Assembly (NCBI RefSeq): GCF_012999535.1
Contig: NZ_JABBWV010000015.1
Location: forward strand, 110,730 to 174,729
Direction: 5' to 3'
Origin: Microbispora sp. H11081
Lineage (GTDB): Bacteria > Actinomycetota > Actinomycetes > Streptosporangiales > Streptosporangiaceae
Length of the DNA stretch: 64,000 nucleotides
Shown here: positions 8,438 through 17,088 of the stretch, one piece after another
Layout: every line of letters begins with the position of its first letter
Numbering within the stretch: the stretch's first letter is position 1
The notes under the pieces: model-generated
Database searches by the model: none
Told to the model about the DNA's origin: nothing
The model's input: the letters and a program-made list of their open reading frames with translations, nothing else
Made by a program: the position numbers and the translations under genes

Positions 8438-10681
8438 GTGTCCACCCGAGCCGCCACTCATCCATTGCTCGACGGCCTCAACCCGCAGCAGCGGGACGCC
8501 GTCATCCACCAGGGCAGCCCGCTGCTGATCGTCGCCGGGGCCGGCTCCGGAAAGACCAGGGTGCTGACGCACCGTGTCGCGTACCTGCTGGCGGAGCGCG
8601 GTGTCCAGCCGGGGGAGATCCTCGCGATCACCTTCACCAACAAGGCCGCCCGCGAGATGAAGGAGCGGGTCGACAAGCTCGTCGGGCCGCGGTCCAGGGC
8701 CATGTGGGTCATGACGTTCCACAGCGCCTGCGTACGGATCCTGCGGCGCGAGGCGAAGCGGCTGGGCTTCACCTCCAGCTTCTCGATCTACGACCAGGCC
8801 GACTCCCAGCGGCTCATGGCGATGGTGTGCCGCGAGCTCGACCTCGACCCCAAGCGCTACCCGCCGCGGTCCTTCTCCGCGCAGGTCAGCAACTTCAAGA
8901 ACGAGCTGATCGACTACGAGACGGCGGCCGACCGGGCCTCGACCCACCTGGAGCGCACGCTCGCGGAGGCGTACCGCACCTACCAGCGGCGGCTCACCGA
9001 GGCCGGCGCGATGGACTTCGACGACCTGATCATGCTGACGGTCACGCTGTTCCAGCTCTTCCCCGACGTGGCGGAGCACTACCGGCGGCGGTTCCGGCAC
9101 GTGATGGTCGACGAGTACCAGGACACCAACCACGCGCAGTACATGCTGATCCGCGAGATGGTCGGGCGGCCCGAGGTGCGCACCGCCGACGGCGACGTGG
9201 TGCGGGAGGGTGTGGAGCCCTCGGAACTGGTGGTCGTCGGCGACGCCGACCAGTCGATCTACGCGTTCCGCGGCGCGACTATCCGCAACATCCTGGAGTT
9301 CGAGCGCGACTACCCCGACGCGCGGACGATCCTGCTGGAGCAGAACTACCGCTCCACGCAGACGATCCTGAACGCCGCCAACGCGGTCATCTCCCGCAAC
9401 GAGGGCCGCAAGCCGAAGAACCTGTGGTCCGACCAGGGCGCGGGACCGAAGATCATCGGATACGCCGCCGACAACGAGCACGACGAGGCCATGTTCGTCG
9501 CGCAGGAGGTCGACCGGCTCGGCGACGACCACGGGGTCGTCCCCGGCGACGTGGCGGTCTTCTACCGCACGAACGCCGCCTCCCGGGTGTTCGAGGAGAT
9601 CTTCATCCGCACCGGCCTGCCGTACAAGGTCGTGGGCGGGGTGCGCTTCTACGAGCGCAAGGAGGTCAAGGACCTGCTCGCCTACCTGCGGGTCCTGGCC
9701 AACCCGAACGACACGGTGTCGCTGCGGCGCATCCTCAACGTGCCCAAGCGCGGCATCGGCGACCGCGCCGAGGCGATGGTCGAGGCTTTCGCCAACCGGG
9801 AGCGCATCGGCTTCTGGGAGGCGTTACGCCGTGCAGACGAGGCGCCGGGGGTGGCCACCCGCTCGCTCAACGCGATCCGCGACTTCGTCACGATGCTCGA
9901 CGAACTGCGCGCCAAGGAGCTTCCGCTGTCGGACCTGGCGGAGGAGGTGCTGAGCGCCACCGGCTACCGCACGGAGCTGGAAACCTCGGGCGACCCGCAG
10001 GACGAGAGCCGGCTGGAGAACCTCAACGAGCTGATCTCGGTGGCCGCCGAGTTCGAGGAGGCCAACCCCGAGGGCACGCTCGTCGACTTCCTGGAGCAGG
10101 TCTCGCTGGTCGCCGACGCCGACCAGATCCCGGACGGCGACGACCACGGCGGCGTGGTCACGCTGATGACCCTGCACACCGCCAAGGGCCTGGAGTTCCC
10201 CGTGGTGTTCCTCACGGGCATGGAGGACGGCGTCTTCCCGCACATGCGCTCGCTGAGCGACCCCAAGGAACTGGAGGAGGAGCGCAGGCTGGCGTACGTC
10301 GGCATCACCCGGGCCAGGGAGCGGCTCTACCTGTCGAGGTCGGCGGTCCGCTCGGCGTGGGGCGCGCCGTCGTTCAACCCGGCCTCGCGCTTCCTGTCCG
10401 AGGTGCCCGGCGACCTGGTCGAGTGGCGCGGCGACCCGGGCAAGACCGCCTGGTCCGCCGCGACCTCCCGCCCGGCCGCCCGTACGGCTCCCGCGCAGAG
10501 GGCCGGAGGCCGGCAGGTTCCGAACCTGTCGCCGGGCGACCGGGTCACCCACGACACCTTCGGGCTCGGCACCGTGGTGGCGGTGGACGGTCAGGCGGAG
10601 AAGACCCGTGTGAAGATCGACTTCGGGAGCGAGGGCGAGAAGACGCTGCTGCTCGCCTACGCGCCGATCGACAAGCTCTGA
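8438..10681 (+). CDS. pcrA: ATP-dependent DNA helicase UvrD/PcrA
   Basis: Superfamily 1A 3'-5' helicase for nucleotide excision repair and clearing of RecA filaments and stalled complexes. All motifs are visible in order: Walker A GAGSGKT, motif Ia TFTNKAAREMKER, Walker B VDEYQDTN, motif III DADQSIYAFRGA, motif IV QNYRST, motif V TLHTAKGLEFPVVF and motif VI RLAYVGITRARERL. The C-terminal 50 residues (SPGDRVTHDTFGLGTVV onward) form the Tudor-like RNA-polymerase-binding tail of PcrA. The 747-residue length is normal. The first codon is set by homology; upstream in-frame sequence is antisense to the PIG-L gene. A 14-base tandem duplication covers the stop codon. Confidence 0.95.
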   Translation: MSTRAATHPLLDGLNPQQRDAVIHQGSPLLIVAGAGSGKTRVLTHRVAYLLAERGVQPGEILAITFTNKAAREMKERVDKLVGPRSRAMWVMTFHSACVRILRREAKRLGFTSSFSIYDQADSQRLMAMVCRELDLDPKRYPPRSFSAQVSNFKNELIDYETAADRASTHLERTLAEAYRTYQRRLTEAGAMDFDDLIMLTVTLFQLFPDVAEHYRRRFRHVMVDEYQDTNHAQYMLIREMVGRPEVRTADGDVVREGVEPSELVVVGDADQSIYAFRGATIRNILEFERDYPDARTILLEQNYRSTQTILNAANAVISRNEGRKPKNLWSDQGAGPKIIGYAADNEHDEAMFVAQEVDRLGDDHGVVPGDVAVFYRTNAASRVFEEIFIRTGLPYKVVGGVRFYERKEVKDLLAYLRVLANPNDTVSLRRILNVPKRGIGDRAEAMVEAFANRERIGFWEALRRADEAPGVATRSLNAIRDFVTMLDELRAKELPLSDLAEEVLSATGYRTELETSGDPQDESRLENLNELISVAAEFEEANPEGTLVDFLEQVSLVADADQIPDGDDHGGVVTLMTLHTAKGLEFPVVFLTGMEDGVFPHMRSLSDPKELEEERRLAYVGITRARERLYLSRSAVRSAWGAPSFNPASRFLSEVPGDLVEWRGDPGKTAWSAATSRPAARTAPAQRAGGRQVPNLSPGDRVTHDTFGLGTVVAVDGQAEKTRVKIDFGSEGEKTLLLAYAPIDKL

Positions 10682-10693
10682 TCGACAAGCTCT
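10666..10693. repeat. 14-bp tandem duplication across the pcrA stop
   Basis: GATCGACAAGCTCT occurs twice head to tail (10666-10679 and 10680-10693), followed by a third partial GATCG. The pcrA TGA (10679-10681) lies across the junction. The repeat length is not a multiple of three, but the coding sequence up to the stop is undisturbed. Confidence 0.9.
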
Positions 10694-10775
10694 GATCGCG
10701 TCCAGGGGGCCGCGGCCGGTGGCTGTGTCGCGGGCGGCGGCGTCCGTAAGACCGCGGCCGGTGGGCGTAAGCGAA

Positions 10776-10815
10776 ACGGCCGGCCCCGGGGGGAGACCCA
10801 CCCGGGACCGGCCGT
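10776..10815. terminator. Bidirectional hairpin between convergent genes
   Basis: Arms ACGGCCGGCCCCGGG (10776-10790) and CCCGGGACCGGCCGT (10801-10815) pair with one C/A mismatch around a ten-base loop. It lies between pcrA on the plus strand and the secreted-protein gene on the minus strand, so it can serve both. Confidence 0.7.
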
Positions 10816-10878
10816 CGATGGCCTGTGCCGCGCGAGGGGTTCGGTCGCGCGGCGTTCACTCACATCCGGTCGTGCGGC

Positions 10879-11796
10879 TCAGTTGGGCAGGATGACGGTG
10901 CCCTGCGTGTCCGGCACGTCGCCGTCGATGTCGTTCAGCCCGGCGACCTTGCTCTTCGGCGGCGCCTTGACCGTGACCTTCTTGCCCCAGCCGGCGAACG
11001 TGATGACGTCGGACAGGCTGAAGGCGACGGAGTCGTCCTCGAGCTTCATCGTCAGCTCGGCGCTGGCCGAGGCGCGGCGGACGAGCTGGTCGGCGCCGAT
11101 CCACAGCTTCCAGGACACCATGGTCTTGCCCGGGTTGGCGCCCAGGCCGGCGAAGCTGTCCTTGATGCCCGGGTTGGTCTTCATGAGCTGCGACAGCGTG
11201 ATGGTGCCGCGGTAGAGGGTGGTATTGGCGCCGTTGACGCTGCCGCCAGGCCCCTTGGCCTTGGTGGTCGCGAGGACCGTCTTCAGGCTGCGCCAGTCGG
11301 CGGGGTTGACGAACTCGCCCAGGCTCACCGAGGAGCCCGGCCGCTGGCCGGGGACGCGCAGCCAGGTCTTGCCCTCGGGCAGCAGGCTGGAGTAGAACCC
11401 GCCGGAGAGGTAGCCCGTGCTGCCGATGACGATGACGCGGAGGGGCTTCTCCGCCTCCTTCAGGTCCTCGTTCTCCTCCTTCAGCAGCTCGTTGTACTTG
11501 AGCTTCTGCGTGCTGTCGGAGGCGACGACGCCGGAGCGGCCGAAGGCGAGGCCGCCGTTCGCGGTGAATTTGATCGCGGTGATGCCGGCGAAGCGCATCG
11601 TGCCCGTGGAGACGTACCGCACGCCGTGGCCGGCGACGTAGTGCTTGCGCAGCGCCGCGACCGGGTCGGCGGCGGCCTGGGCCTGCGCGGGGGTCTGCGC
11701 CCGCGCGGGGGTTTGAGCCTGCGCGGGGGCGGCGACGGCGGGCGCCACGAGCGCGGCCGTTGCGGCGCACGCCAGCGCCATGATTGCTCGCTTCAA
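10879..11796 (-). CDS. Secreted protein of unknown function
   Basis: A 305-residue exported protein that I do not recognise beyond resemblance to actinobacterial LppX/LprG-like folds (a large beta-rich domain of about 240 residues: YVAGHGVRYVSTGTMRF, VRRASASAELTMKLEDDS, and so on), which is weak. It has a signal peptide ending in AAPAQAQ, then a low-complexity stretch with AQTPARAQTPAQAQ. I chose TTG 11796 because GGGAGG lies 7 bases ahead and the signal peptide (KRAIMALACAATAALVA) starts there. No lipobox cysteine is seen, so free secretion or wall association is more likely than lipid anchoring. Divergent from the MarR gene. Confidence 0.7.
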   Translation of the reverse strand: MKRAIMALACAATAALVAPAVAAPAQAQTPARAQTPAQAQAAADPVAALRKHYVAGHGVRYVSTGTMRFAGITAIKFTANGGLAFGRSGVVASDSTQKLKYNELLKEENEDLKEAEKPLRVIVIGSTGYLSGGFYSSLLPEGKTWLRVPGQRPGSSVSLGEFVNPADWRSLKTVLATTKAKGPGGSVNGANTTLYRGTITLSQLMKTNPGIKDSFAGLGANPGKTMVSWKLWIGADQLVRRASASAELTMKLEDDSVAFSLSDVITFAGWGKKVTVKAPPKSKVAGLNDIDGDVPDTQGTVILPN

Positions 11797-11934
11797 GGTG
11801 AATCCTCCCGTAGTTGCCCTCATGATCGAGAGGGCAGCTCGGAAATCTTCGCGATGTCTGGTCACAGCAATGTCACGAAATTCCACATTTTTTGTGAGTT
11901 TCCAGGTCATTGCGGGGTATGCGGCCTGATTATC

Positions 11935-11949
11935 ATTTCGCCGCGAAAT
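11935..11949. promoter_or_regulatory. Palindrome, candidate MarR operator
   Basis: ATTTCG-CCG-CGAAAT is a perfect inverted repeat 20 bases before the MarR start, inside a markedly AT-rich divergent intergenic region (11797-11969). Position and symmetry fit autoregulation; the regulator bound is inferred. Confidence 0.45.
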
Positions 11950-11969
11950 GTTCGTAGCGAAAGGGCGTC

Positions 11970-12413
11970 ATGGAGGAGAAAACGGCGGTCGAGGAGATAT
12001 CCCGGCTCTATCCCACGGTCCACCGGCGTCTGCGTACGTCCAGCCGCCTGCTGCCTGGCCGTGACCTGACCGCCCGCATGGCGTCGGTCCTGTGTTACCT
12101 GATGTCGTGCGGGCCGCTCACCGTGGGCGACCTGGCCGCGCGTCTGCGGCTGTCGCGCGCGGCGACCACCGAATTGCTCGACCGCGTCGAGATCCGGGGG
12201 CTCGCCGAACGGACGCGCGACGAGCGTGACCGGCGGCGCGTCTACGTACGGATCACCGAGCGGGGGCGTGCCGCCGCGGGCGCGGACGGCGACGTCGACG
12301 CGCCCGACGACGACCCGCTCGCGACGGCCGTGCGCATGATGACCCCGCAGGAGAGGCAGGGGCTGGTGGACGGCCTGCGCGCGCTGCTCAGGGAGCGGCC
12401 CGCGATCGGCTGA
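11970..12413 (+). CDS. MarR-family transcriptional regulator
   Basis: A 147-residue winged-helix repressor/activator. The recognition region reads [30 protein letters not shown] and the wing [18 protein letters not shown], both typical of MarR proteins that respond to phenolic or lipophilic ligands. An acidic stretch ([11 protein letters not shown]) sits between wing and C-terminal dimerisation helix. Divergent from the secreted-protein gene with a palindrome at 11935-11949 between them; that gene is the likeliest target besides itself. Confidence 0.88.
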   Translation: MEEKTAVEEISRLYPTVHRRLRTSSRLLPGRDLTARMASVLCYLMSCGPLTVGDLAARLRLSRAATTELLDRVEIRGLAERTRDERDRRRVYVRITERGRAAAGADGDVDAPDDDPLATAVRMMTPQERQGLVDGLRALLRERPAIG

Positions 12414-12489
12414 CGAGGGGCCGTTCCCCGGGGATGCGGGGCGCGGCGGTTACGCTTCGGGCAGCGAGCACCATCTGCGGGAGGTCGTC

Positions 12490-12891
12490 ATGGCAGGCAG
12501 GATTCGGGTCGTCATCGCAAAGCCGGGGCTCGACGGGCACGACCGCGGGGTCAAGGTGGTGGCGAGGGCGCTGCGCGACGCGGGCATGGAAGTCATCTAT
12601 ACGGGGCTGCACCAGACGCCGGAGCAGATCGTTCGTACGGCGGTCCAGGAGGACGCGGCGGCCATCGGGCTGTCCATCCTGTCCGGCGCCCACATGACGC
12701 TGTTCGCCCGGCTCTTCGAGGTGCTGCGTGAGGAGGGCGCCGATGACATCGTGGTATTCGGCGGTGGAATCATTCCCGATTCTGACATTCCCGAATTGCA
12801 CAAGATGGGGGTGGCCAGAATCTTCACGCCGGGGGCCACGACGCAGGAGATCGTGGAATGGGTCCGTTCGGCGGTTCCAGCCACCGTTTAG
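12490..12891 (+). CDS. Stand-alone cobalamin-binding acyl-CoA mutase small subunit
   Basis: The 133-residue protein is a complete B12-binding Rossmann domain with no TIM-barrel part. DGHDRG (residues 15-20) holds H17, the lower cobalt ligand; LSILSGAH and [12 protein letters not shown] are the other cofactor loops. This matches small subunits of isobutyryl-CoA/methylmalonyl-CoA-type mutases such as IcmB, which work with a separate large subunit to interconvert branched and linear acyl-CoAs. Its place just before sucCD fits a link between acyl-CoA metabolism and succinyl-CoA. No large subunit is in the window. Start is ATG 12490, after GGGAGGTC. Confidence 0.85.
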   Translation: MAGRIRVVIAKPGLDGHDRGVKVVARALRDAGMEVIYTGLHQTPEQIVRTAVQEDAAAIGLSILSGAHMTLFARLFEVLREEGADDIVVFGGGIIPDSDIPELHKMGVARIFTPGATTQEIVEWVRSAVPATV

Positions 12892-12976
12892 GCCATTTGC
12901 CCAACCTTGCCGTACTTGAGGGTTGTTGGCAAGGCTCGGGTGGGACCCGATGACGTGGTCACGCCGGCACGGGGAC

Positions 12977-12982
12977 TAGGCT
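12977..12982 (+). promoter_or_regulatory. Candidate -10 of the sucCD promoter
   Basis: TAGGCT, a good actinobacterial -10, lies 67 bases before the sucC GTG. No convincing -35 is seen. This would give a leader of about 60 bases with no riboswitch that I recognise. Confidence 0.35.
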
Positions 12983-13049
12983 TCATGCGCGGAAACGTCG
13001 GGCGGGAACGACGGCGCCCGGCCTCGGACATCAAAAGGGACGGACCCTC

Positions 13050-14231
13050 GTGGACCTGTTCGAACATCAGGCGAAGGAGCTCTTCGCGGAGTACGGCATC
13101 CCGGTGCCGCGCGGTATCGTCGCGGAGACACCGGAGGAAGCGCGGGCGGCTGCCGAGCAGCTGACCGGACGCGTTGTCGTCAAGGCCCAGGTCAAGACCG
13201 GTGGGCGCGGCAAGGCCGGCGGTGTGAAGGTGGCCGACGACGCCGCCGACGCGTACGCGAAGGCGACGCAGATCCTCGGCATGGACATCAAGGGCCACAC
13301 GGTCCACAAGGTCCTGATCGAGGAGGCCAGCCAGATCGCGGAGGAGTACTACTTCTCCTTCCTCCTCGACCGCGCCAACCGCTCGTTCCTCGCCATCTGC
13401 TCGGCTTCGGGCGGCATGGACATCGAGGAGGTCGCGCACACGGCGCCGGAGAAGGTGGCCAAGGTGCCGGTCAGCTCGCTGACGGGCATCGACCGCGCCA
13501 CGGCCCGCGAGATCGCGGTGGCCGGCGGCCTGCCGCAGCAGGCGCTGGACGGCGCCGCCGAGCTGATCGAGAAGCTCTGGGCCGTGTTCGTAGACGAAGA
13601 CGCCACGCTCGTCGAGGTCAACCCGATGATCCTGTCGGCAGACGGCCAGGTGAAGGCGCTCGACGGCAAGGTCACCCTCGACGACAACGCGAACTTCCGC
13701 CAGGCGGAGCACACCGCGTACGTCGACAAGGCGGCGGAGGACCCGCTGGAGGCCCGGGCCAAGGAGAAGCACCTCAACTACGTCAAGCTGGACGGCAACG
13801 TCGGCATCATCGGCAACGGCGCGGGGCTGGTCATGTCCACGCTCGACGTCGTGGCGTACGCGGGCGAGGAGTTCCCCGGCCAGCCCAAGCCGGCCAACTT
13901 CCTCGACATCGGCGGCGGCGCGTCGGCCGAGGTCATGGCGAACGGCCTGGAGATCATCCTGTCCGACCCGTCGGTGAAGTCGGTCTTCGTGAACGTCTTC
14001 GGCGGCATCACGGCCTGCGACGCCGTCGCGAACGGCATCGTCTCGGCCTTCGATCTCCTGCGGAGCCGTGGCGAGGAAGTGACCCACCCGCTGGTCGTCC
14101 GCCTGGACGGCAACAACGCCGCCCTCGGGCGGCAGATCCTGGCCGATGCCGCGTTGCCGCGGGTCGAGCTGGTCGACACCATGGACGAAGCGGCCAAGCG
14201 CGCCGCAGAGCTCGCAGCGGTAGGTGCGTAA
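13050..14231 (+). CDS. sucC: Succinyl-CoA synthetase (ADP/GDP-forming) beta subunit
   Basis: TCA-cycle enzyme converting succinyl-CoA to succinate with NTP formation, as a complex with SucD. ATP-grasp domain at the N-terminus ([31 protein letters not shown]), nucleotide/Mg block LVEVNPMI, and C-terminal ligase domain with [10 protein letters not shown]. At 393 residues it is full length. GTG 13050 is fixed by alignment of the first strand. The stop TAA shares its last base with the sucD start (TAATG), so the subunits are translationally coupled. Confidence 0.96.
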   Translation: MDLFEHQAKELFAEYGIPVPRGIVAETPEEARAAAEQLTGRVVVKAQVKTGGRGKAGGVKVADDAADAYAKATQILGMDIKGHTVHKVLIEEASQIAEEYYFSFLLDRANRSFLAICSASGGMDIEEVAHTAPEKVAKVPVSSLTGIDRATAREIAVAGGLPQQALDGAAELIEKLWAVFVDEDATLVEVNPMILSADGQVKALDGKVTLDDNANFRQAEHTAYVDKAAEDPLEARAKEKHLNYVKLDGNVGIIGNGAGLVMSTLDVVAYAGEEFPGQPKPANFLDIGGGASAEVMANGLEIILSDPSVKSVFVNVFGGITACDAVANGIVSAFDLLRSRGEEVTHPLVVRLDGNNAALGRQILADAALPRVELVDTMDEAAKRAAELAAVGA

Positions 14232-15103
14232 TGGCTATCTGGCTCACCGAGAACAGCAAGATCATCGTCCAGGGCATGACCGGCGGCGAGGGCACCAAGC
14301 ACACCCGCCGCATGCTCGCCGCCGGCGTCAAGGTCGTGGGCGGCGTGAACGCCCGCAAGGCCGGCATCACGCACGAGGGCCTGCCGGTCTTCGGCACGGT
14401 CCAGGAGGCCATGGAGCAGACCGGCGCCGACGTGTCCGTCGTCTTCGTGCCCCCGGCCGCCACCAAGGCCGCCGTACGCGAGGCCATCGACGCGGAGATC
14501 CCGCTGTGCGTGGTCATCACCGAGGGCGTGCCGGTCCACGACACGACCGAGTTCTGGGCGTACGCCGTGTCCAAGGGCAACAAGACGCGCATCATCGGCC
14601 CGAACTGCCCCGGCATCGCGTCGCCCGGCGCGTCCAACGCGGGCATCATCCCGGCCGACATCACCACGAAGGGCCGTGTCGGCCTGGTGTCGAAGTCGGG
14701 CACGCTGACCTACCAGCTCATGTACGAGCTGCGCGACATCGGCTTCTCGACCTGTGTGGGCATCGGCGGCGACCCCGTCATCGGCACCACGCACATCGAC
14801 GCGCTCCAGGCGTTCCAGGAGGACCCGGAGACCGACGCGATCGTGATGATCGGCGAGATCGGCGGCGACGCCGAGGAGCGCGCCGCGGCCTACATCGACG
14901 AGCACGTGACCAAGCCGGTCGTCGCCTACGTGGCCGGGTTCACCGCGCCCGAGGGCAAGACGATGGGCCACGCGGGCGCGATCGTGTCCGGCTCCGCCGG
15001 TACGGCCCAGGCCAAGAAGGAGGCGCTGGAGAAGGTCGGCGTCCGCGTTGGCCGTACCCCCAGCGAGACCGCCCGCCTCATGCGCGACCTCATGTCCGCG
15101 TGA
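14231..15103 (+). CDS. sucD: Succinyl-CoA synthetase alpha subunit
   Basis: CoA-binding and phosphohistidine subunit partnering SucC. The N-terminal Rossmann domain has [11 protein letters not shown]; the active-site histidine is H247 in [16 protein letters not shown] is also present. Full length at 290 residues. The TGA stop (15101-15103) falls within the left terminal repeat of the MITE-like element at 15099-15347, so the last codon and stop are supplied by, or coincide with, the element boundary; the C-terminal helix ending RLMRDLMSA looks intact. Confidence 0.96.
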   Translation: MAIWLTENSKIIVQGMTGGEGTKHTRRMLAAGVKVVGGVNARKAGITHEGLPVFGTVQEAMEQTGADVSVVFVPPAATKAAVREAIDAEIPLCVVITEGVPVHDTTEFWAYAVSKGNKTRIIGPNCPGIASPGASNAGIIPADITTKGRVGLVSKSGTLTYQLMYELRDIGFSTCVGIGGDPVIGTTHIDALQAFQEDPETDAIVMIGEIGGDAEERAAAYIDEHVTKPVVAYVAGFTAPEGKTMGHAGAIVSGSAGTAQAKKEALEKVGVRVGRTPSETARLMRDLMSA

Positions 15104-15347
15104 TCTTGTAGTTTGTCGCAGAGGGTGCTGTTGACCTGCGCCGTCACCCTTGGTGATCATGCAGTCAACAGGCGCCCGGCGCTCCTGCCAGCGGTTTCGT
15201 CATTCGTGACCTTGCACTTCCCGGTGAAGTGCAAGGTCACGATGCGTATAGGGCCAGCTCACGGGGGGTGCTAGCGATTTTCTGCAAGATCACGAAAGCT
15301 TCCTTCCCAGGTCAGGCGGCCGCTCTGCGACAAACTACAAGATCACG
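15099..15347. mobile_element. MITE-like element with 25-bp terminal inverted repeats
   Basis: A 249-base non-coding element filling most of the 313-base sucD-DUF6350 gap. The ends 15099-15123 and 15323-15347 are perfect 25-base inverted repeats; each outer end reads CGTGATCTTGTAG inwards. Inside is a second, strong hairpin (15205-15241) and an inverted pair CTGTTGAC/GTCAACAG. The motif CGTGAYCTTGYA occurs five times: 15099 and 15205 on the plus strand, and 15230-15241, 15283-15294 and 15336-15347 on the minus strand. There is no transposase reading frame. No target-site duplication is obvious. It is most likely a non-autonomous transposable element or a family of palindromic intergenic repeat. 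Confidence 0.8.
15205..15241. repeat. Internal hairpin of the MITE-like element
   Basis: Perfect 16-base arms (CGTGACCTTGCACTTC at 15205-15220, complement at 15226-15241) with loop CCGGT. RNA or single-stranded DNA of either strand would fold strongly, so the element may also act as a terminator for sucCD. Confidence 0.9.
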
Positions 15348-15416
15348 GCGATTTTGGGGGGAGGGGGCGGCGTGGCGGCGTGGAGGAACGCGGAACGGCT
15401 GGGATGATGCGGTAGC

Positions 15417-17033
15417 GTGACGGGCCTTCTCAATCAATTCAGGACCGTTCCCCGCGCCGTGCTCGGCCGGGGCGACGACGAGGAGACCCGCCGTCCACTC
15501 CCCGTGTCCGGCATGCTGGCCGCGGTCGGGACGCTCGGCGTCGGCCTCGCCGTCCTCACCACGCTCACCCTCATCGGCTGGATGGCCGCGCCCCGCGGGC
15601 CGTTCGGCGAGGGACTGCCCGGTGTCTTCCGCACGGCATGCCAGCTCTGGCTCGCCGCCCACCACGCCGGTTTCGCGATCCCCGGCGGCCGGGTGGGCCT
15701 GCTGCCCATCGGGCTGATGATCCTGCCGGGGGCGCTGCTCTACCGGGCCGGTCTGTGGATGGCGCGCGACGCCGACCTGCGGCTGCGGATGCCGGCCCGG
15801 CTGCCCAAGGGCACGCCCCGCGACGTCGAGAACGCCCGGCGCCGTGCCCAGCTCGTGCTCATCGCCCAGGCCGGCATCTCGCTGGCCGCGCCGTACGCGC
15901 TGCTCGCCGGGGTTATCGCCCTCGTCTCCGGCAACGAGATCATGCAGCCGTTCCTGGGGGAGGCGCTGGTCAGCCATCTGCTGCTGGCCTTCATCACCGG
16001 GTCGGTGGCCACCGCCCGCACGATCGGGCCCTGGCGGTCGATGCTGCGCCTGCTGCCCGAGCGGCCGCGGTCGCTCGTCGCCGGTACGGCTGTCGCGATC
16101 TCGCTGATGCTCCTGGCGGGGACACTGCTTGTCCTCGGGGCTGTTGTGGTCAACTTCGCCCGGATCCAGCAGCTGTCCGAGGTGCTCAGCCCCGGGTTGG
16201 TCGGCGGCGTGCTGCTCCTGCTCCTGGAGGTCCTCTACTTCTTCAACGCCGTGATCTGGGGCCTGGCGTACATCTCGGGGCCGGGTTTCGCGGTGGGCGC
16301 GGGGACGCTGGTCGCGCCCACCGGGGTCAAGCTGAGCGCGGTGCCCATGCTGCCGTTGCTGGGCGCGCTGCCGCCGTCCGGCACGGCGCCTCCCTGGGTC
16401 ATGGGCGTGATCGCGGTGCCGTTCGCGGCGGGGGCGGTGGCCGGCGTGGTGACGGCCCGCGTCGCGCCGACCCCGTCGATCGAGGCCGCGCCCCTGTGGG
16501 GGTTCGTCTGCGGCATCACCACCGGTCTCGTCGCCGGGACGCTCGCGGCGCTGTCGGGCGGCCCGCTCGGCGGGGCGGGACTCGCCGCGGTGGGGCCGTC
16601 TCCGTGGGAGGTGACGCTGTCGGTGACACTGGAGGTCGGCGTGGCCGCCGGCATCTCGGCCGGCATCGCCAACTGGTGGCTGATCTCCCGGAGGCCCGCC
16701 ACCGCGCCCGAGCCGGTACGGCGAGCAGGCGCAGTGATCGCCAAGGCCGCCGGCCGGGTGCGGCCCGCCCGTGGCGCCCATCTGCCGGGCCACTGGCTGG
16801 ACGCCACGGAGGCGGAGACGCAGCCGATTCCCGTGATCAGGGACGACTGGGCCGACGAGCACGCCGCGGCGGCCGCCGAGACGTTCGACGACATGAGCGC
16901 GCGGCGTGGCACAGCCACCCCCCGGAAGCCCGCCCCGAACCCGCCGCCGAAGCGCAAGGACATCGTGGACGAGACCGACGACCGCGGGGGCCACGTCATC
17001 TACGTCGATCCCTACGCCTGGGACCGCGACTGA
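15417..17033 (+). CDS. DUF6350 polytopic membrane protein (PerM-like)
   Basis: A 538-residue integral membrane protein with many hydrophobic segments through residue 430 and a cytoplasmic tail of about 100 residues rich in Pro, Ala and charged residues (KPAPNPPPKRKD). Position between sucCD and purN-purH, size and topology match the actinobacterial DUF6350 family that includes mycobacterial PerM, a protein needed for persistence and linked to cell division and stability of FtsB. GTG 15417 is the first start after an in-frame TGA at 15405; no clear ribosome site precedes it. The MITE-like element ends 69 bases upstream and may carry or disturb its promoter. Confidence 0.82.
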   Translation: MTGLLNQFRTVPRAVLGRGDDEETRRPLPVSGMLAAVGTLGVGLAVLTTLTLIGWMAAPRGPFGEGLPGVFRTACQLWLAAHHAGFAIPGGRVGLLPIGLMILPGALLYRAGLWMARDADLRLRMPARLPKGTPRDVENARRRAQLVLIAQAGISLAAPYALLAGVIALVSGNEIMQPFLGEALVSHLLLAFITGSVATARTIGPWRSMLRLLPERPRSLVAGTAVAISLMLLAGTLLVLGAVVVNFARIQQLSEVLSPGLVGGVLLLLLEVLYFFNAVIWGLAYISGPGFAVGAGTLVAPTGVKLSAVPMLPLLGALPPSGTAPPWVMGVIAVPFAAGAVAGVVTARVAPTPSIEAAPLWGFVCGITTGLVAGTLAALSGGPLGGAGLAAVGPSPWEVTLSVTLEVGVAAGISAGIANWWLISRRPATAPEPVRRAGAVIAKAAGRVRPARGAHLPGHWLDATEAETQPIPVIRDDWADEHAAAAAETFDDMSARRGTATPRKPAPNPPPKRKDIVDETDDRGGHVIYVDPYAWDRD

Positions 17034-17088
17034 TCCTCCCGGACGGGGGCCGTTCCCAGCGCGCGGCCGCGCGACGCCGCCGCGTTCC

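Noticed and set aside
15229..15420. Short frame inside the palindromic element
   Set aside because: It runs through the inverted repeats, has no coding bias and no ribosome site.
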